A DNA stretch of 64,000 nt from contig NZ_CP047209.1 of assembly GCF_030408755.1 (NCBI RefSeq), positions 248,001 through 312,000 on the forward strand. Reading direction: 5' to 3'. The notes below the pieces were generated by a model, which had not been told where the DNA came from, searched no databases, and saw only the letters and a list, made by a program, of their open reading frames with translations. The first letter of the stretch is position 1. Every line of letters begins with the position of its first letter. Origin of the DNA: Corynebacterium felinum. Lineage in GTDB: Bacteria > Actinomycetota > Actinomycetes > Mycobacteriales > Mycobacteriaceae. Below are positions 16,329 through 26,720 of the stretch, piece after piece. The position numbers and the translations under genes are program-made.

Positions 16329-18215
16329 TTACGCTAAAGCTCCACTGAGCTGGCGGATCTTTTTCACCCTCGCATTTCGCACCATCAAGGTAATAGCCAG
16401 CGGAATTACCGTAAATAGTGCGAGAACGATCACCGCACCAACATAGGAGCTACCGAGATCGCCCCGGGTTGCGGAAACAAAAGCTTCACGAGCATAGCTC
16501 ATCGGGGAGAACGGGTGAATGAGCTGGAATGGCTTCGGAACGGTAGCAAGCGGCCATACACCGCCAAAGGAGAATAGCCCGAAGGAGAATAATGCCAAGA
16601 TCGCAATGCCACCAGTGAAACGACCAAACAGTGCACGCAACATCTGATTGCAGGCGGAAGCTGCGCTGACCATCACGGCGAAGGCAAGGGCAATCGCTGG
16701 CCATGACTTCGGTGCCCAGTCGGCAACATGGGCGCTGGCAGCCAGAACGGACACAATGATCGAGCCTGTCACGACAAGACCTGCGAAAGACTTCAATGTT
16801 GGCCCAACAAAAGCGGTGCGGCGATCTGTGCCAAACACGTGTGGAACCAAAATAGCGATCATCGCCATCAAGAGGAAACCAAAGACCATGATGATAAGCA
16901 TCGACGCACCACTCGACAGCTGCTTTTCTGTCGGGTCCTTGATATCGATGATGGTCTGAACAGGGTTTGCGTTATTTTCCTTGTACGCAATTGGTACGGC
17001 GACCTGCTTAGCGGAGGCACCAACATCGGCAGCATTGGGCGCCTTCGCAGCACCCGCGGCCAACTTTTCATGAAGCTGATCGAGGCCATCCTTGATGGTC
17101 ACGGAACCATCATGAAGCTTCTGCGTACCAGCGGAGAGCTTTCCGGCACCGTCATTGAGCTTGCCAGCGCCTTCGTTTGCACGCTCGATACCGTCTTTGA
17201 GCTTCAGCACACCGCCGTAGTACTCACTGTTCGGATCACTGAGCATATGTCGCATCGTCGCAGTGCCATTTTTCAGCTTCTTTAACTGCTCCACCTGGTT
17301 ATTTGGGTTGCTGGCATCGAATTTATTGGCAAGATCGGCGATGCGGTTTGCCTCAGTGACAAGCCCAGCGGCACGCAAACCATCAGCAATGCCCTGAAGC
17401 TGTGGGGCGGCATTTTGGGCGGTGGTCAGAACCGGAATCAGTGTATCGGTAAGTTTGCCAACACCCTCGTCGATTTGAGCCGCACCATCACCAAGACGTG
17501 CCGTGCCTTGAGCGAGACGGGCAGCGCCATCAGCGAGCTGCTGGGTGCCGGAGGAAAGCTTCGCGGTGCCTTCAGAAAGTTGGGTGGCGCCGGAGTTGGC
17601 TTGGGCGAGCCCGTCCTTCAACCGGCCAGCGCCGTCGGCAAGCTTCAGCGAACCATCAGCCGCGCGACTAATACCGCCACCAAGGTTATTCATGCCGTCG
17701 ATAATCTTGGTGGCATACGTTTCAGAAATCGAGGACGACACTGCTTGCTGCAGTCGAGGGACGAGGCCACCGGTGAGCACCGAACCGTTCGTGCCATTGA
17801 AGTCGTTGTAGGAAATAATAACTTCAGGAGTTGTTGGTTTTTCACTGAGCACCGAGGTGAGGTTTTCCGAGAACGTCTCAGGTAGCGTCACAGTGAAAAG
17901 GAAATCTCCCTTATCCAAACCTGCTTGAGCCGTCGCTGCATCCACTTCCTTGAACGAAAGGTAGTCGCGGCTTAAAAGACCCTCCACAACCTTGTCCGCA
18001 TGGCGCTCAACCTTGCCATCACGCATCACACCCGCATCGTTGTTGACGAGGGCGAGATTGACAGAGCGCAAACTCTTGCCTGGATCCCACATTGCCCACA
18101 TGTAGACAACAGAAACGATCATGGGAAACAAGAGGAAGATAATCGCGGTTAAGCGTTTCCAGCTAAAACTCCGACTAGCGGAAAGGTGAGATGAACAGTC
18201 AGTTCCTTCGTTCAT
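16329..18215 (-). CDS. YhgE/Pip-type membrane protein (ABC-2 family fold)
   Basis: From ATG 18215 the product has 628 residues. One N-terminal helix (LTAIIFLLFPMIVSVVYMW) is followed by a large extracytoplasmic domain with LALVNNDAGV and then about 200 residues of repeats of the type LxxGxxxLxxG (for example KLADGAGRLKDG). Five C-terminal membrane helices follow, including the region around PLATVPKPFQLIHPFSPMSY typical of ABC-2 permeases. YhgE/Pip proteins include phage receptors and type VII secretion-linked EsaA-like proteins; the role here is unknown. A longer start at 18233 is possible. Confidence 0.82.
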   Translation of the reverse strand: MNEGTDCSSHLSASRSFSWKRLTAIIFLLFPMIVSVVYMWAMWDPGKSLRSVNLALVNNDAGVMRDGKVERHADKVVEGLLSRDYLSFKEVDAATAQAGLDKGDFLFTVTLPETFSENLTSVLSEKPTTPEVIISYNDFNGTNGSVLTGGLVPRLQQAVSSSISETYATKIIDGMNNLGGGISRAADGSLKLADGAGRLKDGLAQANSGATQLSEGTAKLSSGTQQLADGAARLAQGTARLGDGAAQIDEGVGKLTDTLIPVLTTAQNAAPQLQGIADGLRAAGLVTEANRIADLANKFDASNPNNQVEQLKKLKNGTATMRHMLSDPNSEYYGGVLKLKDGIERANEGAGKLNDGAGKLSAGTQKLHDGSVTIKDGLDQLHEKLAAGAAKAPNAADVGASAKQVAVPIAYKENNANPVQTIIDIKDPTEKQLSSGASMLIIMVFGFLLMAMIAILVPHVFGTDRRTAFVGPTLKSFAGLVVTGSIIVSVLAASAHVADWAPKSWPAIALAFAVMVSAASACNQMLRALFGRFTGGIAILALFSFGLFSFGGVWPLATVPKPFQLIHPFSPMSYAREAFVSATRGDLGSSYVGAVIVLALFTVIPLAITLMVRNARVKKIRQLSGALA

Positions 18216-18578
18216 GAAAAGCCTCCGGCACAATGAGTGAAATTTAACCGAATCATTATGGCGCAGCTGCGTTTGTATCGAAAAGCTAAAAGGCCCATGG
18301 GGCTAGACTTACGCGAGTAAAATTCGCCACAAAAACACCGAACGCGCACGTGCTATCGACGCGGGATTAATGGCGTGACCTGTTAAGAATTACTTTCTAA
18401 GCGACCGCCGATCCGCCTAGTCGCCGCCGGGCGAAAACGTGCACAAAATTACCCCTATCTGCAACGAGGGGCACAGTGGCTGCATGCGTGATGAAGAAAA
18501 CAAGGAAATCACTGTATCCACAATGCGCGCACCACGCCAACACTTTTTAAGCACACGCACCAGCTAAACTACAGAATT
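18216..18578. promoter_or_regulatory. Divergent gap between the YhgE-like gene and mshA
   Basis: About 360 bases carry no convincing gene. At the mshA end, TAAACT (18565-18570) stands eight bases before the ATG, a good leaderless -10 box. I see no strong operator-like symmetry. Confidence 0.5.
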
Positions 18579-19853
18579 ATGCGTATCGCAATGATTTCTA
18601 TGCACACATCCCCACTCATGCAACCTGGCATTGGCGACGCAGGAGGTATGAATGTCTACGTATTAAACGTAGCCACCCACCTTGCACGGCAAGGCGTTGA
18701 AGTGGACATTTTCACCCGCGCTACACGCCCAAGCCAAGGGGAAGTAGTAGAAATTGGCGATAACCTGCGGGTTATCAACATTGTTGCCGGCCCCTACGAA
18801 GGGCTGACAAAAGAAGAGCTTCCGACGCAACTGGCAGCTTTTGCCGGCGGTATTGTTCAATTCGTGAAATGTTTCGGGGTTGATTACGACCTCATTCACA
18901 CGCATTACTGGCTTTCGGGACAAGTCGGGTGGTTGCTGCGTGACATTTGGGAAGTTCCACTAGTCCATACCGCGCACACGCTTGCCGCGGTGAAAAATCA
19001 TCACCGCGCCGCTACAGACACCCCAGAGTCTGAGGCGCGGCGCATCTGCGAGCAGCAGCTGGTTGATAATGCCCAAGTTTTAGTGGTGAACACGCTCGAA
19101 GAAACGAACGATCTTGTTCGGCATTATGATGCTGAACCTGATCGCATTCGAGTCATGTCCCCTGGCACCGACACGGAACTTTTTACCCCAGGTACCACGA
19201 AGAACACAGAACTGGCGCGACGCCATCTAGGCATCCCCATGCATGCCAAAGTTGTTGCGTTCGTCGGTCGTCTCCAAGAATTTAAAGGCCCCCAGGTTTT
19301 GATCAAGGCAGCTGCGGAAATGCTGGCGCGAGACCCTGATCGTAATCTCAATGTCATTATTTGTGGCGGGGCATCAGGGGCGAGCGCACGATTGGAAAAC
19401 TACAAAAACCTCGCTCACGAACTGGGTGTTGCACATCGCGTGCGTTTCCTTGATCCGCGTCCCCCGCAAGAGCTTGTCACAATCTACCAAGCTGCCGATA
19501 TCGTGGCAGTTCCGAGCTATAACGAATCTTTCGGGCTTGTTGCCATGGAAGCGCAAGCGTCCGGAACCCCCGTGGTTGCCGCCCGCGTGGGTGGTCTTCC
19601 CATCGCAGTCGCCGAAGGTGAAACAGGCGTACTCGTCGACGGTCACGATCCTGCCGATTGGGCAGATGCGCTGACGCAATTGCTTGACGACGACGCCACA
19701 CGCATGCGCATGGCAGAAGACGCCGTGGTTCACGCATCAAATTTTTCATGGCAATCCTCCGCATCGACACTCGCGGAAATTTATGCGGAAGTACTCAGCA
19801 CCGAAATCCCCGAGTGTCCGAAGCGATTCGCCATGGGCAACGACAACCACTAA
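18579..19853 (+). CDS. mshA: D-inositol-3-phosphate glycosyltransferase
   Basis: First committed enzyme of mycothiol synthesis, joining UDP-GlcNAc to inositol-3-phosphate. The 424-residue GT-B protein starts [17 protein letters not shown], then [10 protein letters not shown], the glycine-rich nucleotide-sugar start of MshA. It contains [28 protein letters not shown] and the C-terminal [20 protein letters not shown] with the GT4 EX7E motif. The match across the whole length is strong. The transcript is probably leaderless. It converges on the SDR gene with no intervening base, so antisense overlap of their 3' ends is likely. Confidence 0.94.
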   Translation: MRIAMISMHTSPLMQPGIGDAGGMNVYVLNVATHLARQGVEVDIFTRATRPSQGEVVEIGDNLRVINIVAGPYEGLTKEELPTQLAAFAGGIVQFVKCFGVDYDLIHTHYWLSGQVGWLLRDIWEVPLVHTAHTLAAVKNHHRAATDTPESEARRICEQQLVDNAQVLVVNTLEETNDLVRHYDAEPDRIRVMSPGTDTELFTPGTTKNTELARRHLGIPMHAKVVAFVGRLQEFKGPQVLIKAAAEMLARDPDRNLNVIICGGASGASARLENYKNLAHELGVAHRVRFLDPRPPQELVTIYQAADIVAVPSYNESFGLVAMEAQASGTPVVAARVGGLPIAVAEGETGVLVDGHDPADWADALTQLLDDDATRMRMAEDAVVHASNFSWQSSASTLAEIYAEVLSTEIPECPKRFAMGNDNH

Positions 19854-20606
19854 CTACCACTCACTACTCACAATCCGCGTAACCAGACGGGCAAGGCGGA
19901 TCGGCGCAATCCTGCGGGCACAAAAGAAAAGTTTATCTGTAATAGAAACCCCATAGTGGATCTTTCCAGCCTGCCACCGGTTACGCGGATGCACAGCGCG
20001 GTAGAGCGTATCGGCAATCGTTTCTGGAGAAATGCGCACACCCAGCCGTCTCACACTGGCAGTATCCACTTCGGCTAGTGAGGTTTTGACCCACAAGGGC
20101 TGAAGCGAAATCACCCGAATTTTCTTTTTTCGCCACTCAAGATTCAACGCCTCAGTGAAGCCTGTGACAAAAAACTTCGTCGCCGAATACACTGCAATTC
20201 CCGGCTGCCCATAAATCGCCGATGCTGAACCCATAGTGACCAACGTCGCGCCGGGTGCGAGGTATTTATGCGCCGCATGTGCGCCGAGGCTAATGCCGGT
20301 GCAATTGACCGTAATCTGTCGTGCAATGTCGTGGGGGTCTAGTGTGTGGATATCGCCGGGGATGAGGATTCCCGCGTTGTTATCAACCACATCGATGCTG
20401 CCGTTGGTCTGAGAAGCAAAATGGGCGAGAGCCTGCTCCCAGGAGTTTGGATCTGTGACGTCGAGAAATCCGCTGATAAGGCGTGGGTGGCTATAGGGTA
20501 TTTCAGCGAGATCGTAGGCTCCGACGGTCCATCCTTCGTGGAGGAATTTTTCGGCGACGGCTTTGCCGATACCTTTCGCTGCACCAGTAATAAAAATAGA
20601 AGGCAT
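19854..20606 (-). CDS. Short-chain dehydrogenase/reductase
   Basis: This is a classical SDR of 250 residues. Seen: IFITGAAKGIGKAVAEKF (TGxxxGIG cofactor motif, about 4-21), NNAGIL near 77, and the catalytic VYSATKF with Tyr and Lys four apart. The oxidised substrate cannot be inferred. Its promoter shares the 87-base divergent gap with the aldehyde dehydrogenase gene, so the two could be co-regulated, but this is only positional. Confidence 0.88.
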   Translation of the reverse strand: MPSIFITGAAKGIGKAVAEKFLHEGWTVGAYDLAEIPYSHPRLISGFLDVTDPNSWEQALAHFASQTNGSIDVVDNNAGILIPGDIHTLDPHDIARQITVNCTGISLGAHAAHKYLAPGATLVTMGSASAIYGQPGIAVYSATKFFVTGFTEALNLEWRKKKIRVISLQPLWVKTSLAEVDTASVRRLGVRISPETIADTLYRAVHPRNRWQAGKIHYGVSITDKLFFCARRIAPIRLARLVTRIVSSEW

Positions 20607-20693
20607 GGTTCTACTGTAGGTTCAACAGCTGTGCTTGGGAGGGGTGGAAAGTTGTGTGATTTTTTGGCAGCGAAGTTCGCTAGGCTAGTGGGC

Positions 20694-22187
20694 ATGACAA
20701 CTATTGACGAACGTAGCACTGACACAATTGCCGTTGAAAATCCTCGCACTGGGCAGATTATTGCTCACCTGCCAGCGCTTTCGCGCCAGCAGGTGATGGA
20801 TGCGTTTGCGCACGCTCGCCGTGCGCAGCGCCAGTGGGCACGCACGCCGGTAGAGCAGCGGGTGAAAATTGTTATGCGCCTGCATGATCTGGTGTTGGCA
20901 AAGCAGGCTGAGATTGTGGATATTATTCAATCGGAAACGGGAAAGAATCGGGCAAGTGCTTTTGATGAGATCCTCGATGTGGTAGTGACTGCACGTCATT
21001 ATGGAAAGAAGGCACCGAAACTTTTAAGCCGAAGCAGGGCTAAAGGTGCTTTGCCCGTGCTGACCAAAACGCGTGTGGATCACGCACCGATTGGTGTGGT
21101 GGGGATTATTGCACCATGGAATTACCCGCTGACGTTGACTTTGTCGGATGCTATTCCTGCGTTGCTGGCCGGCAATGCGGTGATCGTGAAACCGGACCCC
21201 AAAACTCCATTGAGCGCAATTGAATCGGAAAAGATTGCCCGCGAAGCCGGGCTACCCGAAGGTTTGTACACGATCCTTACTGGGCATGCAGATGTCGTTG
21301 GGCAAACAATTGTGCACAATTCTGATTATCTGATGTTTACAGGTTCAACAAAAACGGGGCGTATTCTTGGAACACAAGCAGGTGAACGGCTCATTGGGTA
21401 CTCGGCGGAACTGGGCGGGAAAAACCCCATGATTATTGCCCGTGATGCCGATATTGATCGGGCAGTACGGGGCACGATCGACGGATGCTTTTCCAATAGC
21501 GGGCAATTGTGCGTGAGTGTGGAGCGTATTTTTGTCCATCGCGCTGTGGCGCAGCGCTACACGGAAAAGCTAGTTCAGGCGGTCGAGGCGCTGACTATTG
21601 GCGGCGGAGGCTGGGAAGAAAATATTGGTTCGCTCATTTCTGCGGAGCATGCAGACAGGGTGATGGATTTTGTTGACGATGCTGTGCGCAAAGGGGCACG
21701 TATGCTCACAGGTGGGCGCAGGCCAGATCTAGGGCCGGCGTTTGTTGCACCCATCGTGTTAGTGGATGTTCCTGAAGATGCGCACATGTATCGGGAAGAA
21801 GTGTTTGGCCCGGTTGTCTATATCGAAACTGTGGATGATGAAGACCAGGCGCTGGCAAAGGCGAATGATTCCGAGTATGGTCTTAACGCGTCAATTTTTG
21901 CCAGCCCGCGTCGTGGGTGGGAGTTGGCGCAGCAGGTTGAGGCGGGAACGGTGAATATTAATGAAGGATTTGCGGCCGCTTTTGGTTCCGTTGATGCGCC
22001 GATGGGCGGGTGGAAATCTTCCGGTCTTGGTCGTAGGCATTCCGATTATGGGTTGTTGAAATATACGCAAGCGCGCACTATTGCGCAGCAGCGTCTTGTC
22101 CCTGTATCTGGCCCCAAGGGGATGGATAAACACACCTATGCGCAGGTGTTAAGTACCGTCCTGCGCTGGGGTAAGCGCGTGCTTTAG
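20694..22187 (+). CDS. gabD2: NAD(P)-dependent succinate-semialdehyde dehydrogenase-like protein
   Basis: Aldehyde dehydrogenase superfamily member of 497 residues from ATG 20694. A TAGGCT box seven bases upstream suggests a leaderless message. Motifs: NYPLTLTLSDAIPALLAGNA, cofactor FTGSTKTGRILG, catalytic Glu in ELGGKNPMI, catalytic Cys in FSNSGQLCVSVERI, and EEVFGPVVYIE. The sequence style and length agree with the GabD2 group found next to mshA in corynebacteria, but the substrate is not proven by sequence. The frame extends upstream to 20346 over the SDR gene; that part is spurious. Confidence 0.8.
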   Translation: MTTIDERSTDTIAVENPRTGQIIAHLPALSRQQVMDAFAHARRAQRQWARTPVEQRVKIVMRLHDLVLAKQAEIVDIIQSETGKNRASAFDEILDVVVTARHYGKKAPKLLSRSRAKGALPVLTKTRVDHAPIGVVGIIAPWNYPLTLTLSDAIPALLAGNAVIVKPDPKTPLSAIESEKIAREAGLPEGLYTILTGHADVVGQTIVHNSDYLMFTGSTKTGRILGTQAGERLIGYSAELGGKNPMIIARDADIDRAVRGTIDGCFSNSGQLCVSVERIFVHRAVAQRYTEKLVQAVEALTIGGGGWEENIGSLISAEHADRVMDFVDDAVRKGARMLTGGRRPDLGPAFVAPIVLVDVPEDAHMYREEVFGPVVYIETVDDEDQALAKANDSEYGLNASIFASPRRGWELAQQVEAGTVNINEGFAAAFGSVDAPMGGWKSSGLGRRHSDYGLLKYTQARTIAQQRLVPVSGPKGMDKHTYAQVLSTVLRWGKRVL

Positions 22188-22257
22188 TGCGGGGGTGAGG
22201 ATATGTGAATGCACGGTGCTTTCGTGAATGTAGAGCGTGCTCGTTACACTTATGCAC

Positions 22258-23850
22258 ATGACGGAAATCACTCAATCTACACCCACGTCGCCTTCGCCAC
22301 TTGATGAGGCTGCCGTTCGCTATGTGCATGACATGGCGGCGTTGATCCCCACTGCGGCAACTGCGTGGGGCATTCCGGGCTACGATGATAAGCTCCAAGA
22401 CTTCAGCCCACGCTTTCACGAGCAAGTCGCTGCGCGTACCCGCAGCATGCTTGACGACGTCGACACGCTTGAGGGCGACGACATTACGAAAGCCGTGATG
22501 CGCGATCGCCTCGGGATCGAACTTGAGCTGCATGAGCGAGGCGAAAACCTCCGCGCACTCAACAACATTGCCTCACCTGTGCAGGAAATTCGCGATACCT
22601 TGCTGCAGATGCCGGAAGCAGGGCGGGCAGAGCGTGTCGCCCAGGTGCCTCAGGCACTGGCGGGCTATCGGGAATCGCTGGAACTTGCAGCAAGCCAGGG
22701 CAACGTTGCAGCCCGACGCCAGATCACTAAGCTGCAAGAACAACTTGCGCCACTAGCCCATGGTGACACCCTCAACGGGCTTGGGCACGAAGCGGACGTG
22801 ACCAAAGCGAAGGAAGCGTTTGCGCAGCTTGGTGAGTGGCTGCGCACGACCCTTGCCCCGCAAGCACCTGAAAAAGATGCGGTTGGTCGCGAGCGTTACG
22901 AACTGTTTAGCCACGAATTTGTTGGCGCGAAAGTTGATCTTGATGAGGCCTACGAATGGGGCCTTAGCCGCTTGGAAGAAATCATTGATCAGCAACAACA
23001 CTGCGCGCGTGAACTCTATGGTGCAGACGTGAGTGTCGATGAAGCGTTGAAGCGTTTGAATGGCGATGAACGCTACACCCTGCATGGCGTTGACGCGCTG
23101 AAAAACTGGATGCAAACAATCGCCGATAAAGCGGTGGAGGATCTCGCAGGGGTACATTTCACCATCCCGGAGCAAATGCGCACCATCGAATGCTGCATCG
23201 ACCCCGCGGGAACCGGCGGAATTTTCTACACCCCACCGGCAGAAGATTTCTCCCGCCCAGGCCGCATGTGGTGGTCGGTGCCTCCTGGTGAGACCACCTT
23301 CCACACCTGGCAAGAACTGACAACGGTGTACCACGAAGGAGTGCCAGGACACCACCTCCAGTGCGGAGTTGCCGCCTGCGAGCGCGACAACCTGAACCTG
23401 TGGCGTCGAATCGCCTGCTGGAACTCAGGGCACGGCGAAGGCTGGGCCTTATACGCTGAAGCGCTGATGGCGGAACTGGGATATCTCGACGACCCAGGCT
23501 TCCGCATGGGCTTATACGATGCGCAACGACTACGCGCAGCCCGAGTTGTGCTCGATATCGGCGTGCACTTAGAAAAGAAGAACCCTGAAGGTGGCGCGTG
23601 GGACTTTGACTACACTCGTCAATTCTTGCGTGGGCATGTGGCCATGAGCGATGCAAACCTTGACTTTGAACTGCATCGTTACTTGGGCTGGCCAGGTCAA
23701 GCCCCGAGCTATGCGCTTGGTCAGCGTCTGTGGCAGCAGCTGCGTGCCGACGCCGACACGGCAGGCATGAGCGCTCCACAGTTCCACGAAAAGGCGTTGA
23801 AGCAAGGCTCCATCCCGATGGACATCCTGCGCACGGCAGTGCTGGGCTAA
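22258..23850 (+). CDS. DUF885 family protein (putative metallo-carboxypeptidase-like)
   Basis: About 530 residues. The key block is TVYHEGVPGHHLQCGVA, the HExxPGHH signature of the DUF885 family with likely zinc-binding histidines, followed by the ARxVLDIGVHL region. It is cytoplasmic, with no signal peptide. The family is distantly gluzincin-like, and its peptide or ester substrate is unknown. A TTACACT box just upstream of 22252 and 22258 suggests a leaderless transcript; 22258 was chosen, with 22252 possible. The TSUP permease gene follows after nine bases. Confidence 0.82.
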   Translation: MTEITQSTPTSPSPLDEAAVRYVHDMAALIPTAATAWGIPGYDDKLQDFSPRFHEQVAARTRSMLDDVDTLEGDDITKAVMRDRLGIELELHERGENLRALNNIASPVQEIRDTLLQMPEAGRAERVAQVPQALAGYRESLELAASQGNVAARRQITKLQEQLAPLAHGDTLNGLGHEADVTKAKEAFAQLGEWLRTTLAPQAPEKDAVGRERYELFSHEFVGAKVDLDEAYEWGLSRLEEIIDQQQHCARELYGADVSVDEALKRLNGDERYTLHGVDALKNWMQTIADKAVEDLAGVHFTIPEQMRTIECCIDPAGTGGIFYTPPAEDFSRPGRMWWSVPPGETTFHTWQELTTVYHEGVPGHHLQCGVAACERDNLNLWRRIACWNSGHGEGWALYAEALMAELGYLDDPGFRMGLYDAQRLRAARVVLDIGVHLEKKNPEGGAWDFDYTRQFLRGHVAMSDANLDFELHRYLGWPGQAPSYALGQRLWQQLRADADTAGMSAPQFHEKALKQGSIPMDILRTAVLG

Positions 23851-23859
23851 GCAGGCGCG

Positions 23860-24615
23860 ATGATCGACTACGCCTGGCTTATAGCACCAGCATTTCTGGC
23901 TGGGTGGGTCGATGCAGTCATTGGTGGAGGTGGGCTCATTTTAGTCCCGGCGCTTCTGAGCGCAGGTTTAGCCCCTTCCACCGCTTTGGGGACAAACAAG
24001 CTCAGCGCAGTATTCGGCACCGCTTCAGCAGCACTTGTCCTGGTGAAGAAAGTGGGGGCGCCACTTGCGCTGGGTAGATTTGTCGTCATTGGGCTCCTAT
24101 GCTCGGGTTTGGGGGCATTATTGGCCAGTAGTCTCGCGCAAGAAATAATGCGCCCAATCGTGATTGTCCTCTTGCTCGTTGTGGGCATTTTTGTTGCTGT
24201 GCGCCCGCACTTTGGGCAGCTTCAACAAGGACGAAAGCACCGTCGAGTTTTACTCATTGTGCTCGTGTCGGTGATTTCTTTTTATGATGGCATCTTTGGC
24301 CCCGGTACGGGCATGTTTTTGGTCATGGCATTTACCGCATGCGCAACAGGGGATTTTCTCCACTCGTCCGTGATGGCAAAAGTGGTCAATACCTGCACTA
24401 ACGCGGGGGCGCTGGTGATGTTTATTTTTTTAGGCCACGTGTATTTTCTCCTCGGAGCAAGCTTGGCTGTAGCCACTATTCTGGGTGCCCAACTAGGAGC
24501 CCGCACGGTCATTGGGGGCGGGGCGCGTTTTGTCCGCATCGCACTTGTGATCATGGTTATTGTGATGGCAACCAAGCTTGGGATTGATTCACTCGCAGGT
24601 GGGGCTTTCACCTAG
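23860..24615 (+). CDS. TSUP (TauE/SafE) family membrane permease
   Basis: The 251-residue protein is almost entirely hydrophobic, with seven to eight helices. It has the repeated TSUP motifs GWVDAVIGGGGLILVPALL with GTNKLSAVFGTASA near the N-terminus, and FYDGIFGPGTGMFLVMAF in the second half. The family exports or imports sulfite, organosulfur compounds or other small anions; the substrate is not readable. It is nine bases after the DUF885 gene and probably in the same operon. Confidence 0.88.
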   Translation: MIDYAWLIAPAFLAGWVDAVIGGGGLILVPALLSAGLAPSTALGTNKLSAVFGTASAALVLVKKVGAPLALGRFVVIGLLCSGLGALLASSLAQEIMRPIVIVLLLVVGIFVAVRPHFGQLQQGRKHRRVLLIVLVSVISFYDGIFGPGTGMFLVMAFTACATGDFLHSSVMAKVVNTCTNAGALVMFIFLGHVYFLLGASLAVATILGAQLGARTVIGGGARFVRIALVIMVIVMATKLGIDSLAGGAFT

Positions 24616-24709
24616 GAGGGCCGGGGGGATGGGGTGAAAAGTGTTAAAAAGTGCACATTTCACCGAGCTGGGGCTGACGTTAAGCGTAATTAGTGGCAGA
24701 CTTGGAAGC

Positions 24710-25456
24710 ATGGCTAATGGAAAACTAGTGCTCCTCCGTCACGGACAGAGCGAATGGAACGCATCGAACCAGTTCACCGGTTGGGTTGATGTCAACCTCA
24801 CTGCGAAGGGCGAAGAAGAGGCAAAGCGCGGTGGCGCGCTGCTGCGCGAGGCAGGCATTGTGCCCACCGTGCTCTACACTTCGCTCCTGCGTCGCGCGAT
24901 TCGCACCGCAAATATCGCGCTTAATGAAGCCGACCTGCACTGGATCCCTGTTATCCGCGATTGGCGTCTGAACGAGCGCCATTACGGTGCGCTGCAGGGT
25001 CTGAATAAGGCAGAGACTAAGGAAAAGTACGGCGACGACCAGTTCATGGCGTGGCGTCGTTCCTACGACACCCCACCACCAGCACTGGCTGATGACAGCG
25101 AGTACTCCCAGGTCAACGATCCTCGCTACGCACATTTGGATGAAGTTCCACGCACCGAATGCCTCAAGGATGTTGTGGTTCGTTTCATCCCTTATTTCGA
25201 GGAAGAGATCCTGCCTCGCGTGAAGAACGGGGAAACCGTCCTAGTTGCAGCTCACGGCAACTCCCTGCGTGCCCTTGTTAAGCACCTGGATGCTATTTCC
25301 GATGAGGATATTGCGGAGCTGAACATCCCTACCGGTATCCCACTGGTTTACGAGTTGGATGAAAACGGTACGGTACAAAACCCTGGCGGTACTTATCTTG
25401 ATCCGGAAGCTGCAGCCGCTGGTGCCGCAGCAGTAGCAGCACAAGGCGCGAAGTAA
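24710..25456 (+). CDS. gpmA: 2,3-bisphosphoglycerate-dependent phosphoglycerate mutase
   Basis: Glycolytic enzyme interconverting 3- and 2-phosphoglycerate through a phosphohistidine. 248 residues from ATG 24710. [19 protein letters not shown] carries the catalytic His11; [24 protein letters not shown] and [15 protein letters not shown] supply the other active-site residues. The C-terminus is Ala-rich. It stands alone, followed 37 bases later by senX3, the same order as in M. tuberculosis (gpm1-senX3-regX3). The frame extends upstream to 24641 without a better start. Confidence 0.96.
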   Translation: MANGKLVLLRHGQSEWNASNQFTGWVDVNLTAKGEEEAKRGGALLREAGIVPTVLYTSLLRRAIRTANIALNEADLHWIPVIRDWRLNERHYGALQGLNKAETKEKYGDDQFMAWRRSYDTPPPALADDSEYSQVNDPRYAHLDEVPRTECLKDVVVRFIPYFEEEILPRVKNGETVLVAAHGNSLRALVKHLDAISDEDIAELNIPTGIPLVYELDENGTVQNPGGTYLDPEAAAAGAAAVAAQGAK

Positions 25457-25493
25457 GCACTAAGATTTTAGTGCAAGATCGTGTAGCAAGATA

Positions 25494-26720
25494 GTGCATA
25501 TCTTCGCAGCATTTATTCTGGGCGTGGCCTTAACGGGCCTCGCCCTAGCTGCGTTTTCATGGGGGAAAGCGCGGTATCGCAGGTATCGGCATGCGGCAAC
25601 GCTCACTGATAATAAGGTGACCACAGTCAGCCAGATCCTGCACCTTGCAGTGCAAGGATCGCCGACCGGGGTGACGGTTGTTGACAGGAGTGGGGGAGTG
25701 GTTCTGTCTAATGAACGCGCCCACGATATGGGGGTGGTTCACGAGCGAACCATCAACGAAAAAGTGTGGGTCGTTGCGGAAAGAACCTTCGACGATAAAG
25801 AGGAACACTTTATCGATTTCACTACGTCGCGCAAGACGGGCTCACGGGTGACAAGTGTGCGGGCGGTAGTAAAACCACTGACGCTTATTGATGATCGGTA
25901 TGCGATTATTTACACCACGGACGAATCGGAAAACGTGCGTATGGAATCTGCGCGCCGCGATTTCGTGGCCAATGTTTCGCATGAATTGAAAACACCAGTC
26001 GGGGGGATGGGACTTTTAGCAGAAGCTCTCGCTTCCGCCTCAGATGACCCCGAGCAGGTGGAATATTTTGCGCATCGCCTGTACAAAGAGGCGCATCGGC
26101 TAGGGGAAATGATTTCCGAACTCATTTCCTTGTCTAAACTGCAAGGCGCTGAAGCGCTCCCAGAGATGGAGCCGGTGTTTGTCGATGAGATTATTGAAGA
26201 GGCTCTGGCCCGAAATGTGCTCGCGGCGGAGGGGGCAGATATCCGTTTCCAGCGATGCTCGCCCTGCGGGCTGCAGGTATTGGCGGATCGTAGTTTGTTG
26301 GTGACAGCAGTCTCCAATCTTGTCTCAAATGCAATTAACTATTCGCCCAACGGTTCGAAGGTGGCGGTCAGTGCTAAACTTCACGCCCGCGATATAGTGC
26401 TCATTGAGGTGGAAGACCATGGAATTGGCATCGCTCCCGAGCACCAGCAGCGCGTATTCGAGCGGTTTTTCAGGGTGGATAAAGCTCGTTCGCGATCTAC
26501 CGGCGGAACGGGCCTTGGGTTAGCTATTGTTAAGCACGTGGCAGCCAATCATGGTGGTCGCATTCGTTTGTGGTCGAGGCCAGGCAGCGGTTCAATTTTC
26601 AGCTTGGAGCTGCCTGTATTCCACCCCGATGACGATGGTGACATTCAGGATCGAGAAGTTAATGCTTCGCTTTTTCGCGCTCCAAGGCTTGGGGGCCGTC
26701 GAAAGGAGACACCCCTATGA
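25494..26720 (+). CDS. senX3: Sensor histidine kinase SenX3
   Basis: Membrane sensor of a two-component system that in mycobacteria responds to phosphate limitation. 408 residues: one N-terminal membrane helix (about 3-22), a PAS-like domain (about 45-140), the H-box FVANVSHELKTPVGG with phospho-acceptor His163, and the ATPase N, G1 and G2 boxes (NLVSNAINYSPNG, DHGIGIAPEHQ, GGTGLGLAIVKHV). The start is GTG 25494. It overlaps regX3 by four bases (ATGA), so kinase and regulator are coupled. Confidence 0.93.
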   Translation: MHIFAAFILGVALTGLALAAFSWGKARYRRYRHAATLTDNKVTTVSQILHLAVQGSPTGVTVVDRSGGVVLSNERAHDMGVVHERTINEKVWVVAERTFDDKEEHFIDFTTSRKTGSRVTSVRAVVKPLTLIDDRYAIIYTTDESENVRMESARRDFVANVSHELKTPVGGMGLLAEALASASDDPEQVEYFAHRLYKEAHRLGEMISELISLSKLQGAEALPEMEPVFVDEIIEEALARNVLAAEGADIRFQRCSPCGLQVLADRSLLVTAVSNLVSNAINYSPNGSKVAVSAKLHARDIVLIEVEDHGIGIAPEHQQRVFERFFRVDKARSRSTGGTGLGLAIVKHVAANHGGRIRLWSRPGSGSIFSLELPVFHPDDDGDIQDREVNASLFRAPRLGGRRKETPL